From NCBI RefSeq assembly GCF_020783335.1, contig NZ_CP086068.1, positions 1,426,001 through 1,490,000 of the forward strand: 64,000 nt of DNA, in the 5' to 3' direction. This document shows, one piece after another, positions 25,807-34,702 of this stretch. This DNA is from Mucilaginibacter daejeonensis. Its GTDB lineage: Bacteria > Bacteroidota > Bacteroidia > Sphingobacteriales > Sphingobacteriaceae. Both the position numbers and the translations under genes were made by a program. Under the pieces are notes generated by a model, which saw nothing but the letters and a program-made list of their open reading frames with translations, was not told where the DNA came from and made no database searches. Within the stretch, counting starts at the first letter, position 1, and each line of letters begins with the position of its first letter.

Positions 25807-26524
25807 GCTTTAACAACAATTCGGCTATAGCTATATCCTCAGGGAAGGTTATCTTGAAATTTTGGTAGCTGCCGTCAACCACATGCACCGACTGCCCGGC
25901 ATGCTCCACTACGCTGGCATCGTCAGTAAAGCTTTCGTGATAAGCGCTTTCATAAGCCTGCTTTAACAAGCTTGAACGGAAGGTTTGCGGGGTCTGCACC
26001 AGATAGATCTCGTCGCGCAAAAGTGCTTTGGTGTGTACGCCCTGTACCTGTCGTATGGAATCTCTGCTTTTTACAGCAACAACAACAGCGCCCTGTCGAG
26101 AAGCGTGCAGGTACGCTTCATCAATGATCGCAGTGCTTACCAATGGCCTTACCGCGTCATGTACGGCCACCAGTGCATCAGCAGGCACAAGCTTCAATCC
26201 GTTTTTGACCGAGTGGAACCGGGTAGGACCGCCACTAACTAATTGATGCGGTAATTCAAAGTTATGTTGAACGCACAGCTGCTGCCAATACTCATGGTGA
26301 GTATCAGGCAGTACCACTATCAATTCAGGATGTCCGCTGCTATCATGAAAGGCTTGTAACGTGTGCATCAGCACCGGTAAACCATTCAACAGCAGAAACT
26401 GTTTAGGAACTGCGCTACCCATTCGTGTGCCTGATCCGCCGGCAACAATAATGGCATACTTGGGTAGTGAGTGGTGAGGAGTGAATGGTGAGTAGTGAGT
26501 AGTTGTATCGCTAATGCCTGACAT
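25790..26524 (-). CDS. ispD: 2-C-methyl-D-erythritol 4-phosphate cytidylyltransferase
   Basis: MEP-pathway enzyme that makes CDP-ME from MEP and CTP. The CTP loop AIIVAGGSGTRMGSAVPKQFL is intact, as are AVHDAVRPLVS and the closing PEDIAIAELLL. 244 residues from the ATG at 26522-26524. Residues 8-20 (THYSPFTPHHSLP) have no counterpart in the family and are encoded by a heptanucleotide tandem array (26461-26502). No alternative ATG lies between that array and the conserved core, so the extension is probably translated. Confidence 0.95.
   Translation of the reverse strand: MSGISDTTTHYSPFTPHHSLPKYAIIVAGGSGTRMGSAVPKQFLLLNGLPVLMHTLQAFHDSSGHPELIVVLPDTHHEYWQQLCVQHNFELPHQLVSGGPTRFHSVKNGLKLVPADALVAVHDAVRPLVSTAIIDEAYLHASRQGAVVVAVKSRDSIRQVQGVHTKALLRDEIYLVQTPQTFRSSLLKQAYESAYHESFTDDASVVEHAGQSVHVVDGSYQNFKITFPEDIAIAELLLKQKAAC
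26461..26502 (+). repeat. Heptanucleotide tandem array inside the 5' end of ispD
   Basis: Six consecutive 7-bp units: TGGGTAG, TGAGTGG, TGAGGAG, TGAATGG, TGAGTAG, TGAGTAG. Same unit family as the arrays at 26629, 31950 and 50052. Total length 42 bp, so it keeps the ispD frame open. Confidence 0.85.
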
Positions 26525-26628
26525 GGGTTCAAATATCTGCAAAATAGTATTTAACAAAAAACGCCCTGCATATCGCAAGGGCGTTCTCTATAATAGTTTA
26601 TCGATCTAATATTATCATCAACTACTTA

Positions 26629-26656
26629 ACTGCTCACCATTCAACCATTCACTAAA
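26629..26656 (-). repeat. Degenerate heptanucleotide array at the queA stop codon
   Basis: On the minus strand it reads as units TGAATGG, TTGAATGG, TGAGCAG, TTAAGTAG (7-8 bp). Its first bases overlap the queA stop codon at 26652-26654. Confidence 0.65.
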
Positions 26657-27701
26657 TGATCAGCATGGCATCGCCGTAGCTGTAAAAGCGGTATTTCTCT
26701 TTTACAGCGATCTCATAGGCATTCATCACGTTCTCATAACCACCAAATGCACAGATCATCATCAATAAGGTCGACTCTGGTGTGTGGAAGTTAGTGATCA
26801 TGCTGTTAGCGATGCTGAACTCGTATGGAGGGAAGATGAACTTGCTGGTCCAGTCGTTAGCAGCTTTCAAGGTCTTATTGGCCGATACTGCAGACTCGAT
26901 GGTGCGCATTGAAGTGGTACCTACCGCACAAACGCGTTTTTTACGCTCGATGGCACGGTTCACGATATCGGCTTGTTTCTGCTCGATAATGAATTGCTCC
27001 GAATCCATTTTATGTTTGGTCAGGTCCTCAACCTCTACCTGGCGAAAGGTTCCTAAACCTACGTGCAGTGTAACCTCCGCAAATTCAACACCTTTTAGCT
27101 CAAGGCGTTTCATCAGCTCACGGCTAAAGTGCAGGCCGGCAGTGGGAGCAGCAACAGCACCTTCATTTTTGGCGAAGATGGTTTGGTAGCGCTCTTTATC
27201 GTTAGCGGTAGCTTTACGTTTGATGTATTTTGGAAGTGGCGTCTCACCCAAGATCTCCACATTACGGCGGAATTCCTCGTCGGTGCCATCGAACAGGAAG
27301 CGGATGGTACGTCCACGTGATGTAGTGTTATCTACAACCTCAGCCACCAGCAGGTCGTCATCGCCAAAGTATAACTTGTTGCCTACGCGGATCTTACGGG
27401 CGGGATCTACCAGCACGTCCCAAAGGCGTAGTTCTTTATTCAACTCGCGCAGCAGGAAGACCTCGATGGTAGCACCGGTCTTTTCCTTGTTGCCGTACAT
27501 ACGGGCAGGGAATACCTTGGTGTTGTTCAGGATCATCACGTCCTTATCATCAAAATAATCCAATACGTCCTTGAATATCTTATGCTCTATCTTGCCCGAA
27601 TCGCGGTGAAGCACCATCAGGCGCGACTCGTCACGAACGTCAGAAGGATCATGAGCAATGAGTGATTCGGGAAGATCGAACTTAAATTGAGATAATTTCA
27701 T
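26652..27701 (-). CDS. queA: S-adenosylmethionine:tRNA ribosyltransferase-isomerase
   Basis: Transfers the ribosyl part of SAM to 7-aminomethyl-7-deazaguanine in tRNA, giving epoxyqueuosine. 349 residues, normal length. Recognised by [19 protein letters not shown] at the start, [35 protein letters not shown], and [20 protein letters not shown]. The ATG at 27699-27701 is supported by a -7 box (27729-27736) that lies inside any longer version. Confidence 0.97.
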   Translation of the reverse strand: MKLSQFKFDLPESLIAHDPSDVRDESRLMVLHRDSGKIEHKIFKDVLDYFDDKDVMILNNTKVFPARMYGNKEKTGATIEVFLLRELNKELRLWDVLVDPARKIRVGNKLYFGDDDLLVAEVVDNTTSRGRTIRFLFDGTDEEFRRNVEILGETPLPKYIKRKATANDKERYQTIFAKNEGAVAAPTAGLHFSRELMKRLELKGVEFAEVTLHVGLGTFRQVEVEDLTKHKMDSEQFIIEQKQADIVNRAIERKKRVCAVGTTSMRTIESAVSANKTLKAANDWTSKFIFPPYEFSIANSMITNFHTPESTLLMMICAFGGYENVMNAYEIAVKEKYRFYSYGDAMLII

Positions 27702-27728
27702 ATTTTCTTCAAATAGAATTTTAGGGCG

Positions 27729-27760
27729 CAAATGTACGTATTAATTGCGGTAATTAACAA
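27729..27760 (-). promoter_or_regulatory. Promoter of queA
   Basis: On the minus strand TACATTTG (27736 to 27729) with GTTG as a -33 element 21 bp upstream (about 27760). Leader of about 20 nt to the ATG. Confidence 0.55.
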
Positions 27761-28011
27761 CAGATTAGCTTGCGTTTTGTGTCAGTGCAAAGCAAACAAA
27801 TTTAGCCGGAGGCCTGCTCATTAGGCAAGTTGAACAGGACCGGTTAGGTATATCGAATGCTAAGTGCCTTGCCTAATGTTGTGGCAGCGCCGAACACTGA
27901 TCGTTCGGAATCGTACGGTGGATGAATGTGAATTGAGTTTAAGATATTGATAATCAATTAATTAAATAAACGGCATATTTTTCTCTGTATTTACAGAAAT
28001 TTGTACTGTAA
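27761..28011. promoter_or_regulatory. Intergenic region with inverted repeats abutting the ABC permease start
   Basis: Non-coding DNA between queA and the permease gene. At the right end CTGTA-TT-TACAG (27985-27996) and TTACAG-N9-CTGTAA (27991-28011) overlap and end flush with the ATG at 28012. That is a likely operator or a structure in the ribosome-binding region. The core TACAGAAAT also occurs in the palindrome at 5037. Confidence 0.4.
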
Positions 28012-30381
28012 ATGCTGAAAAATCATCTAATAATTGCCTGGCGTAACCTGTTTCGGAACAGGTCGTTCACCATCATCAACATTTTGGGCTTGGCAGTAGG
28101 TATGGCCGGCACCATACTGATCTACACCTGGATCCAGCGGCAATATAGCTACGATGATTTTCATGCCAACAAGGACGTTTTGTTCGAGGCCTGGCAAACG
28201 GCAAGTGACCAGGCGGGCAACACCTGGTCGTTCGAGGAAACGCCCGGCCCACTGGCCGCTACCTTGAAAGATGAATACCCGGAGGTTCAGGACGCCGCGC
28301 GGATCTATTGGCCGGTGCAGCGCCTGTTCAACTACCAGGGCAAGCTCATCAAGGCCGACGGCCGCGATGTGGACAAACCTTTCCTGACCATGTTCAGTTT
28401 TCCGCTTATTGAGGGTGATGCCAAACATGCGCTTGATGGCGTGAACGATATCGTGATCACACGTGCATTGGCAGACAAATTATTTGGCCATGAGAGTGCG
28501 CTCAACAAAATGGTATCCATCGACAGTAAGCAAAATTACCGCATTACCGGTGTGATGGATGATCTGCCGTCCAATTCGGTGTTCCAGTTCGATTACTTGG
28601 TGTCACTGGCCGCTAACGAGAAGTATTATACCGCAGGCAACACCTGGAATAATTTCAGCTATCATACTTACGTGCAATTAAAGCCAGGTGTAGACGTCGC
28701 CCAGTTCGATCAGAAGTTGCAAGATCTGTACGCCCGCCACACTAAGGACAGTAAGACCGAAGTGTTTCTACATCCTCTAAGCAAATGGCATCTATATAAC
28801 AAATTCAACAAAACGCAGCCGACCGGCGGACTGATCGATGTTGTGCACCTCGTCACGCTGATCGCCGCACTGATCCTGTTGGTGGCCTGTATCAACTTCA
28901 TGAATTTAAGCACCGCCCGCAGCGAGAAACGCGCCCGCGAGGTCGGGGTACGCAAGGTGATGGGAGCAGGCAGATTGAGCCTCGTTTGGCAATTCCTGAG
29001 CGAGTCGGTACTGATCGCTTTTTTGGCCGGGCTGCTTTCACTGGTCATTGTTCAGTTATGTTTGCCTGCCTTCAATAGCTTTACTCACGAGCATTTATCC
29101 ATCAGGTACACTGACCCGGTGTTTGTGATAGGTTTCATCGCCTTCATTCTGATCACCGGGGTCCTGGCCGGAAGTTATCCCGCGTTCTTTTTATCGGCGT
29201 TCAGGCCGGTAAAAGTATTGAAGGGTAGCTTAGGCAGTGGTGGGCGTAGCCTTTTCACACCACGTAAGGCGTTGGTGGTGGTGCAATTCAGCGTAGCGAT
29301 CGTGATGGTGGTGGCCACAGTGGTGATCTACCGGCAGATCATGCATGCACAACAACGTGATAGCGGTTACAGCATGAACGGGCTCATTGATGTGGCCATA
29401 GAAGGGAATATCAATAAGGACTTCAACGCCATCCGTAGCGAGTTGGTGAGCACAGGGGCGGCAACCTCGGCCGCTAAGCTGGCGTTCTCTGTCACTCAGC
29501 AGGTGAGTACGTCGTCCAATTACCGGTGGCCCAATGGTCAGGGGAAACCACCAGAGGTGTCGTTCACTCGTTTCAATACCACGGGCGACTTTGTGCGTAC
29601 TGTAGATGCCGGTCTGTTGAGTGGCCGCGACATCGACTTGGAGCGTCATCCGACCGATACGAACGCTGTGATGTTGAACGAGGCCGCTGTAAAACGTATG
29701 CAGCTTAAAGACCCGGTAGGGGCCACCATTTACTATAACGATAAGCCGCTCACTGTGGTGGGCGTGTTCAAAGATTTGATCATCGGGTCGCCGTACAGCC
29801 CGGTCGAGCCTATGGTGATCCACGGTTACCGCGACTGGAATTATAACATGGTGATCAGGTTGAACCCGCAGCTACCAGTAAAGGAAAGCTTACAGCGTAC
29901 CGAGGAAGTATTCAAAAAATATAATCCTCAATATCCGTTCGAATACAAATTTGTTGATGAGCGTTATACCGAGAAATTTGCCGACGAGGTAAGAACAGGC
30001 ACACTGGCGGCATTATTTGCCGGTCTTACCATCTTTATCTCTTGTTTAGGTCTGTTCGGACTGGCCGCATACATGGCAGAGAGCCGCGCCAAAGAGATCA
30101 GCATACGCCGTGTGCTGGGCGCCAGTATTGGCAATGTGATCAGGCTGCTTACTTCAGAGTTCGTGATGTTGGTGGTCATTGCCTTAGCTATTGCCACACC
30201 TATAGGTTGGTGGCTGATGGATAATTGGTTGCAAGGTTACACTTACCGTATTAACCTGAGCTGGGTAACCTTTGTACTGGCAGGCTGCATCGCCTTGATG
30301 TTAGCGGTGCTCACGGTTAGCGCACAGGCCTTTAAAGCGGCCAGGGCAAACCCGGCCAGGAACATGCGCAGCGATCAATAG
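28012..30381 (+). CDS. MacB/FtsX-type ABC transporter permease (no ATPase)
   Basis: 789 residues. N-terminal TM after RNLFRNRSFTIINILGLAVGM, a MacB_PCD periplasmic domain (about 40-245), FtsX block (TM 283-430), a second MacB_PCD domain (about 450-660) and a second FtsX block (about 670-780). Signature stretches are EKRAREVGVRKVMGA and AKEISIRRVLGASIGNV. Only the membrane part is present; no ATP-binding subunit is encoded nearby. Known as a frequent Bacteroidota duplicate family. Substrate unknown. Confidence 0.93.
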   Translation: MLKNHLIIAWRNLFRNRSFTIINILGLAVGMAGTILIYTWIQRQYSYDDFHANKDVLFEAWQTASDQAGNTWSFEETPGPLAATLKDEYPEVQDAARIYWPVQRLFNYQGKLIKADGRDVDKPFLTMFSFPLIEGDAKHALDGVNDIVITRALADKLFGHESALNKMVSIDSKQNYRITGVMDDLPSNSVFQFDYLVSLAANEKYYTAGNTWNNFSYHTYVQLKPGVDVAQFDQKLQDLYARHTKDSKTEVFLHPLSKWHLYNKFNKTQPTGGLIDVVHLVTLIAALILLVACINFMNLSTARSEKRAREVGVRKVMGAGRLSLVWQFLSESVLIAFLAGLLSLVIVQLCLPAFNSFTHEHLSIRYTDPVFVIGFIAFILITGVLAGSYPAFFLSAFRPVKVLKGSLGSGGRSLFTPRKALVVVQFSVAIVMVVATVVIYRQIMHAQQRDSGYSMNGLIDVAIEGNINKDFNAIRSELVSTGAATSAAKLAFSVTQQVSTSSNYRWPNGQGKPPEVSFTRFNTTGDFVRTVDAGLLSGRDIDLERHPTDTNAVMLNEAAVKRMQLKDPVGATIYYNDKPLTVVGVFKDLIIGSPYSPVEPMVIHGYRDWNYNMVIRLNPQLPVKESLQRTEEVFKKYNPQYPFEYKFVDERYTEKFADEVRTGTLAALFAGLTIFISCLGLFGLAAYMAESRAKEISIRRVLGASIGNVIRLLTSEFVMLVVIALAIATPIGWWLMDNWLQGYTYRINLSWVTFVLAGCIALMLAVLTVSAQAFKAARANPARNMRSDQ

Positions 30382-30405
30382 CGCTCTCAGTAGGTGATTA
30401 AAAAG

Positions 30406-30434
30406 CAAAGGCCGGGTCTCGCACCCGGCCTTTG
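30406..30434 (+). terminator. Hairpin after the ABC permease gene
   Basis: CAAAGGCCGGGT and ACCCGGCCTTTG pair around CTCGC. No T run follows, so termination strength is uncertain. Confidence 0.65.
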
Positions 30435-30617
30435 TGATCTAATATACTTATGAAAACAACAACCCAAGGCTGCTATTTCAAGCACTAATATATTCTTATT
30501 AGTTTTAAAAACCAAATTCCTTACGTGTTTTGAACTTGGATCGACACGGGCGTGTGGCCATGACTTGGACGCCTGCATCAGCTCTTTTTGTTATAATTGC
30601 ATCAAATTGAGGTAGTG

Positions 30618-31310
30618 ATGAAAAACGTAAAAGTTATCGCTTTTGACGCCGATGACACGCTTTGGGTGAACGAGCCCTATTTCAGGCGAGCCGAAGAGCG
30701 TTTCTGCAATATGTTCAGCGATTTTATGTCGGTACATGATGTTGAGCGCGAATTGTTCAAGACCGAGATCGATAACCTTAAGTTGTATGGATATGGCATC
30801 AAGGGGTTCGTACTCTCACTCATCGAGACCGCTTTGCGGATCACTGACCACCGGATCGATGTATCGGCCATTGATAAGATCCTTGAGATCGGCAAAGAGA
30901 TGCTCAATGAGCCGATCGAGCTGCTGGACGGGGTAGAGGAAGTGTTACAAGCTTTACAGGGGCATTACCGTTTGGTGGTGGCCACTAAAGGTGATCTGCT
31001 TGACCAGGAACGGAAACTTAAACGCTCGGGCCTTGCCAAATACTTCCACCACATCGAGATCATGAGCGAAAAGGATGAGGCTGCTTACAGCAAGCTGGTC
31101 AAGCATCTTGACATCCACCCTGATGAGTTGTTAATGATCGGTAACACGCTTCGGTCTGACGTGCTGCCGGTGCTGGCCATAGGCGGGCATGCCATTCATA
31201 TCCCATATCACATCACCTGGATACATGAGACCGTTGAACACCAGGTAGAGCATCCTAATTTTATAAGTGCCGTACACGTGAAAGATGTACTGCCGCATTT
31301 GTTACCATGA
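30618..31310 (+). CDS. HAD family hydrolase
   Basis: 230 residues from the ATG at 30618. HAD motif I FDADDTLW gives nucleophile D10 and acid/base D12; VVATKGD is motif II, and MIGNTLRSDVLP is motif IV. Likely a phosphatase with an alpha-helical cap (residues about 18-90). Specificity unknown. Its last four bases overlap the start of the CAT gene, so translation is coupled. Confidence 0.92.
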   Translation: MKNVKVIAFDADDTLWVNEPYFRRAEERFCNMFSDFMSVHDVERELFKTEIDNLKLYGYGIKGFVLSLIETALRITDHRIDVSAIDKILEIGKEMLNEPIELLDGVEEVLQALQGHYRLVVATKGDLLDQERKLKRSGLAKYFHHIEIMSEKDEAAYSKLVKHLDIHPDELLMIGNTLRSDVLPVLAIGGHAIHIPYHITWIHETVEHQVEHPNFISAVHVKDVLPHLLP

Positions 31311-31942
31311 AACACCAACTTGACCTTGAAAAGTGGCCGCGCAAGCACCACTTTAACTTTTTTAAGCAATTTGAGGAGCCATACTTCGGCGTTACCGTCA
31401 ACGTTGACCTTACACTCGCCTACGAGCACGCCAAGGCCAGCGGAGTATCGTTGTTCATATACTACCTTTATCAATCACTCAATGCCGCCAACTTGGTGGA
31501 GCCGTTCCGGTACCGGATTGAGGATGATGGTGTGATGGTGTATGATGTGGTGAATGCTTCGCCTACCATAAACCGGCCTGACGGCACCTTTGGCTTTGGA
31601 TACTTTAGCTACAGTGCCGATTTTGAGACCTTTTTAGAAGGTGCCGAAAAAGAGATCGAGCTGGTACGCTCTACCACCGATCTGATGCCTACTGCCGAAG
31701 GTACCGCGCAAAATACGATCCATTACTCGGCTTTGCCGTGGTTAAATTTCACCAGTATGTCGCACGCCCGCATGTTCAGTTACCGCGACAGTGTACCTAA
31801 GATCAGCTTCGGACGCATAACCGACGTTGATGGCCAAAAGATCATGGCCGTTTCTATCCACGTTCACCATGCCTTGATGGATGGTATGCATGTAGGGCAA
31901 TACGTACAGGTTTACCAGGACCTGCTGAACATGGGGTTGTGA
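31307..31942 (+). CDS. Chloramphenicol acetyltransferase family protein (type A CAT fold)
   Basis: 211 residues. The CAT catalytic motif HHxxxDG is at 187-193 (HHALMDG) with H187 as general base. Other family stretches are HFNFFKQFEEPYFGVTVNVD at the N-terminus, SPTINRPDGTFGFGYF, and SALPWLNFTSMSHARMF. Chromosomal members often act on other acceptors, so chloramphenicol resistance cannot be inferred. Overlaps the HAD gene by four bases. Confidence 0.92.
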   Translation: MKHQLDLEKWPRKHHFNFFKQFEEPYFGVTVNVDLTLAYEHAKASGVSLFIYYLYQSLNAANLVEPFRYRIEDDGVMVYDVVNASPTINRPDGTFGFGYFSYSADFETFLEGAEKEIELVRSTTDLMPTAEGTAQNTIHYSALPWLNFTSMSHARMFSYRDSVPKISFGRITDVDGQKIMAVSIHVHHALMDGMHVGQYVQVYQDLLNMGL

Positions 31943-31949
31943 GGTTAAT

Positions 31950-32010
31950 TGAGGGGTGAGTGGTTGAATGGTTGAGTAGTTGAATGGTTAATAAGTGAGT
32001 AGTTGAATAG
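31950..32010 (+). repeat. Heptanucleotide array after the CAT gene
   Basis: Units of 7-8 bp: TGAGGGG, TGAGTGG, TTGAATGG, TTGAGTAG, TTGAATGG, TTAATAAG, TGAGTAG, TTGAATAG. Begins 8 bp after the CAT stop. Confidence 0.75.
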
Positions 32011-32069
32011 TCAAGCAGTAGCGATAACGGCCGAAGCAGGTCACTCGAACTCATCAATCACTTTACTTA

Positions 32070-32104
32070 GTCAACCATTCAACTTACTCAACTACTCAAC
32101 CAGT
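32070..32104 (-). repeat. Heptanucleotide array, opposite orientation
   Basis: On the minus strand it reads TTGAGTAG, TTGAGTAAG, TTGAATGG and similar. With 31950-32010 it forms an inverted pair about 60 bp apart, lying just past the 3' end of the permease gene at 32111. Confidence 0.65.
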
Positions 32105-32110
32105 CAAAAC

Positions 32111-34573
32111 CTACTCATTCCGTAAACTTTTCACCGGGTTAGCTACGGCAGCTTTGACGGTTTGGAAGCTCATGGTCAATACGGCGATGCCAACAGTGAT
32201 CACAATGGTGCCAACAAAAAGCCAGATGTTGATCGTGGTGTGATAAGCAAAGTTCTGTAGCCACTGGTTCATGGCGTACCACGCAATGGGCATGGCGATC
32301 ACGAAGGCCAGTACGATAAGTTTGACCATATCCATGCTCAGTAACGATACGATCTGGGTAACCGTGGCACCCATCACCTTGCGTACACCTATCTCCTTGG
32401 TGCGTTGGTTGGTGGTGTAAATGGCTAAACCTAACAACCCCAAACAACTGATCAGCACCGAGAGGCCGGTAGCCCAGTTCAATAGCTTGCCGGTGTTCTG
32501 CTCCGCTTCGTAGAACCGGGCAACGGAGTCATCCACAAAATTGTATTCAAATTCTTGCTCGGGGTAAAGCATTTTCCAATCTTTTTGCATTTGGGCTATG
32601 GCCGTGCTCCACTTTGTGCTCTGATCCGCATCGCTCCTTAAAGCCACGTGGATCACCCGGTTGTAATTAGGGTCAGTACTGCACACCAGCGCCAATGGCA
32701 TGATGCCGGCATGTAACGATAAAGCATGAAAATCATGTACCACACCTATGATCTGTACCTGCTTGTCGTTGGCGTTAGAGAACACGCTTTTACCCACGGC
32801 CCGTGCCGGGTCTTGAAAGCCCAACTCATGGGCATAGGTCTCATTGATGATGATCGCGCTGGATGAATCGCTGTTTTGCAGAGGTCTGCCTGCTACCAGT
32901 TTAAAGCCATACAGTTTAAAGTAGTTGTCATCACCATACTTCAGGAATACGCGGCTTTCGATCTCTTTTTTGCCATCCATATATTTCATCAAGGTAGACA
33001 TGCTGCCCTTGGAAGATGGCGCTGCCGACCCAAGGCTCACATTAGCTACCTGTGGTAATTGCCTGATCTTGTTCAGCAATACGCTGGCGGTGGCGCCTTG
33101 CGGGTGCGTTCTGGGTGTCTCGATCGTTAGTACCGCGTCCTTTTTAAATCCCAGGTCTTTACGAAGCAGGTACCGCATTTGGCCGGCAACGAGCAAAGTG
33201 CCCATCACAAATATTTGGGCGATCACAAATTGAGCCACCGTTAGGCCTTTGCGCAGGTATTGTTTATTGCCTTTGCCCGTCGTAATGACGGCCTGACCCT
33301 TGATAATCTGCACCGGCTGATAACGCGACATCACCACTGCCGGATACAGACCTGACAACAGCGTGATAGCGATCACCAAAAGCACGATAAATATGAATAC
33401 CGGCAGCGTGAACATGCTGGCATAAGTAACGCCCGGCGGAATAAAGCTGACAAATAATTTGAGCAAGATGTTGACCATGAACACCGATAGGATGGTAGCG
33501 GCCACGGTAAGCAAAAGTGTTTCGGTCAGGAACTGGCTGATGAGTTGACCGCGGGTGCCGCCAATGGTCTTGCGTATCCCTATCTCTTTGGCACGCTGTA
33601 CCGACTGTGCAGTACTCAAGTTGATGAAATTGATGCAGGCCAGTAAAAGCAGGAACGCCCCAATCCCTAACAGTCCGTAGAGTACTTTTTTGTTGGCCAG
33701 CCGTTGGTCAAAGTTGTCATAGTTAGCATTGAAGTGCACATCGCTCAAGGGTTGCAGGTTAAATGACTGGCTGTTGCTCCATTCACCTTTACTATGACCG
33801 AGGTATACCGCTTTGATCTTTTTGGCGATCGCATCAGGTGATGCTTTTGGATCGAGCCTGATAAAGAGTTGGTGAGATGAGTAGGTACTATTCCAACTGT
33901 TTGCATCATAATAAGCTATCGGGTCGCGATCGCGGTAGGCAGTGGCAAAGCTGATGAAATCGTGAAAGGTAAGGTCGGTGTTCTCTTTAAGGTCCTGAAC
34001 GATGCCAGACACAGTAGCGCGCAAAGTGTCGGCATAGATCACCTGTTTGCCGATCACATCGGTATATGATAGCGTAGGGAAGTATAGCTTTGCACGGCTT
34101 TCCGTTAACACCACCCGGTCGGGCTGATCAAAGGCCGTCTTTGCCGAACCGGCGAGCCACTTGTACTGGAACAGGTCAAAGTACGAACCATCAGTGATCA
34201 TGATCTGGTTCTGTTTGCGCAACACGGCACTTTCCTTTGAAGGCTGAGGTATCTTTACGGTAACATTGGGTCCATAAATATAAAATGGGGCCGATAGTTC
34301 TATCCCAGGCACCGTTTTGCGGATAGCCTGCCCCAAGGGTGCTTCTACACCTGAATTATAGGCCACCTGTCCTTTAAGATCAAGCTGCCCCACCACGCGG
34401 TAGATCCGGTCACCATCGGCATGGAACTTATCAAAACTCAGATCGTACTGCACCACCAAATAGATCACGATCGCGGCACTGATGCCAATGGCGAGGCCGA
34501 TGATGTTGATCAGGGTGAACGCCTTATTCTTGAGCAGGCTTCTGAAAGCGGTCTTGAAATGATTTTTTAACAT
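32111..34573 (-). CDS. MacB/FtsX-type ABC transporter permease (no ATPase)
   Basis: 820 residues with the same domain order as the protein at 28012-30381: N-terminal TM after RSLLKNKAFTLINIIGLAIG, periplasmic MacB_PCD domain, FtsX block with VQRAKEIGIRKTIGGTRGQL, a second periplasmic domain, and the C-terminal FtsX block with QRTKEIGVRKVMGATVTQI. Paralogous but divergent. No ATPase subunit nearby. Ends almost directly at a repeat array. Confidence 0.93.
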   Translation of the reverse strand: MLKNHFKTAFRSLLKNKAFTLINIIGLAIGISAAIVIYLVVQYDLSFDKFHADGDRIYRVVGQLDLKGQVAYNSGVEAPLGQAIRKTVPGIELSAPFYIYGPNVTVKIPQPSKESAVLRKQNQIMITDGSYFDLFQYKWLAGSAKTAFDQPDRVVLTESRAKLYFPTLSYTDVIGKQVIYADTLRATVSGIVQDLKENTDLTFHDFISFATAYRDRDPIAYYDANSWNSTYSSHQLFIRLDPKASPDAIAKKIKAVYLGHSKGEWSNSQSFNLQPLSDVHFNANYDNFDQRLANKKVLYGLLGIGAFLLLLACINFINLSTAQSVQRAKEIGIRKTIGGTRGQLISQFLTETLLLTVAATILSVFMVNILLKLFVSFIPPGVTYASMFTLPVFIFIVLLVIAITLLSGLYPAVVMSRYQPVQIIKGQAVITTGKGNKQYLRKGLTVAQFVIAQIFVMGTLLVAGQMRYLLRKDLGFKKDAVLTIETPRTHPQGATASVLLNKIRQLPQVANVSLGSAAPSSKGSMSTLMKYMDGKKEIESRVFLKYGDDNYFKLYGFKLVAGRPLQNSDSSSAIIINETYAHELGFQDPARAVGKSVFSNANDKQVQIIGVVHDFHALSLHAGIMPLALVCSTDPNYNRVIHVALRSDADQSTKWSTAIAQMQKDWKMLYPEQEFEYNFVDDSVARFYEAEQNTGKLLNWATGLSVLISCLGLLGLAIYTTNQRTKEIGVRKVMGATVTQIVSLLSMDMVKLIVLAFVIAMPIAWYAMNQWLQNFAYHTTINIWLFVGTIVITVGIAVLTMSFQTVKAAVANPVKSLRNE

Positions 34574-34702
34574 GACGGCAAAGTGGGTGTTCTACCTGGT
34601 CTAAACATCATGCCATGTGTTCAAGTAATTGTTATTCAGTGTTTTGTGTAAATATAGTGAAGGTGAAATGTTCATATTCGTACACCTGATGTTCGGTATG
34701 GA

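Noticed and set aside
27702..27731. Longer queA start at 27731
   Set aside because: The added residues lie over the -7 box at 27729-27736 and have no family counterpart.
31307..31942. Chloramphenicol resistance determinant
   Set aside because: The fold is CAT-like, but chromosomal family members commonly use other acceptors, and nothing here shows the substrate.
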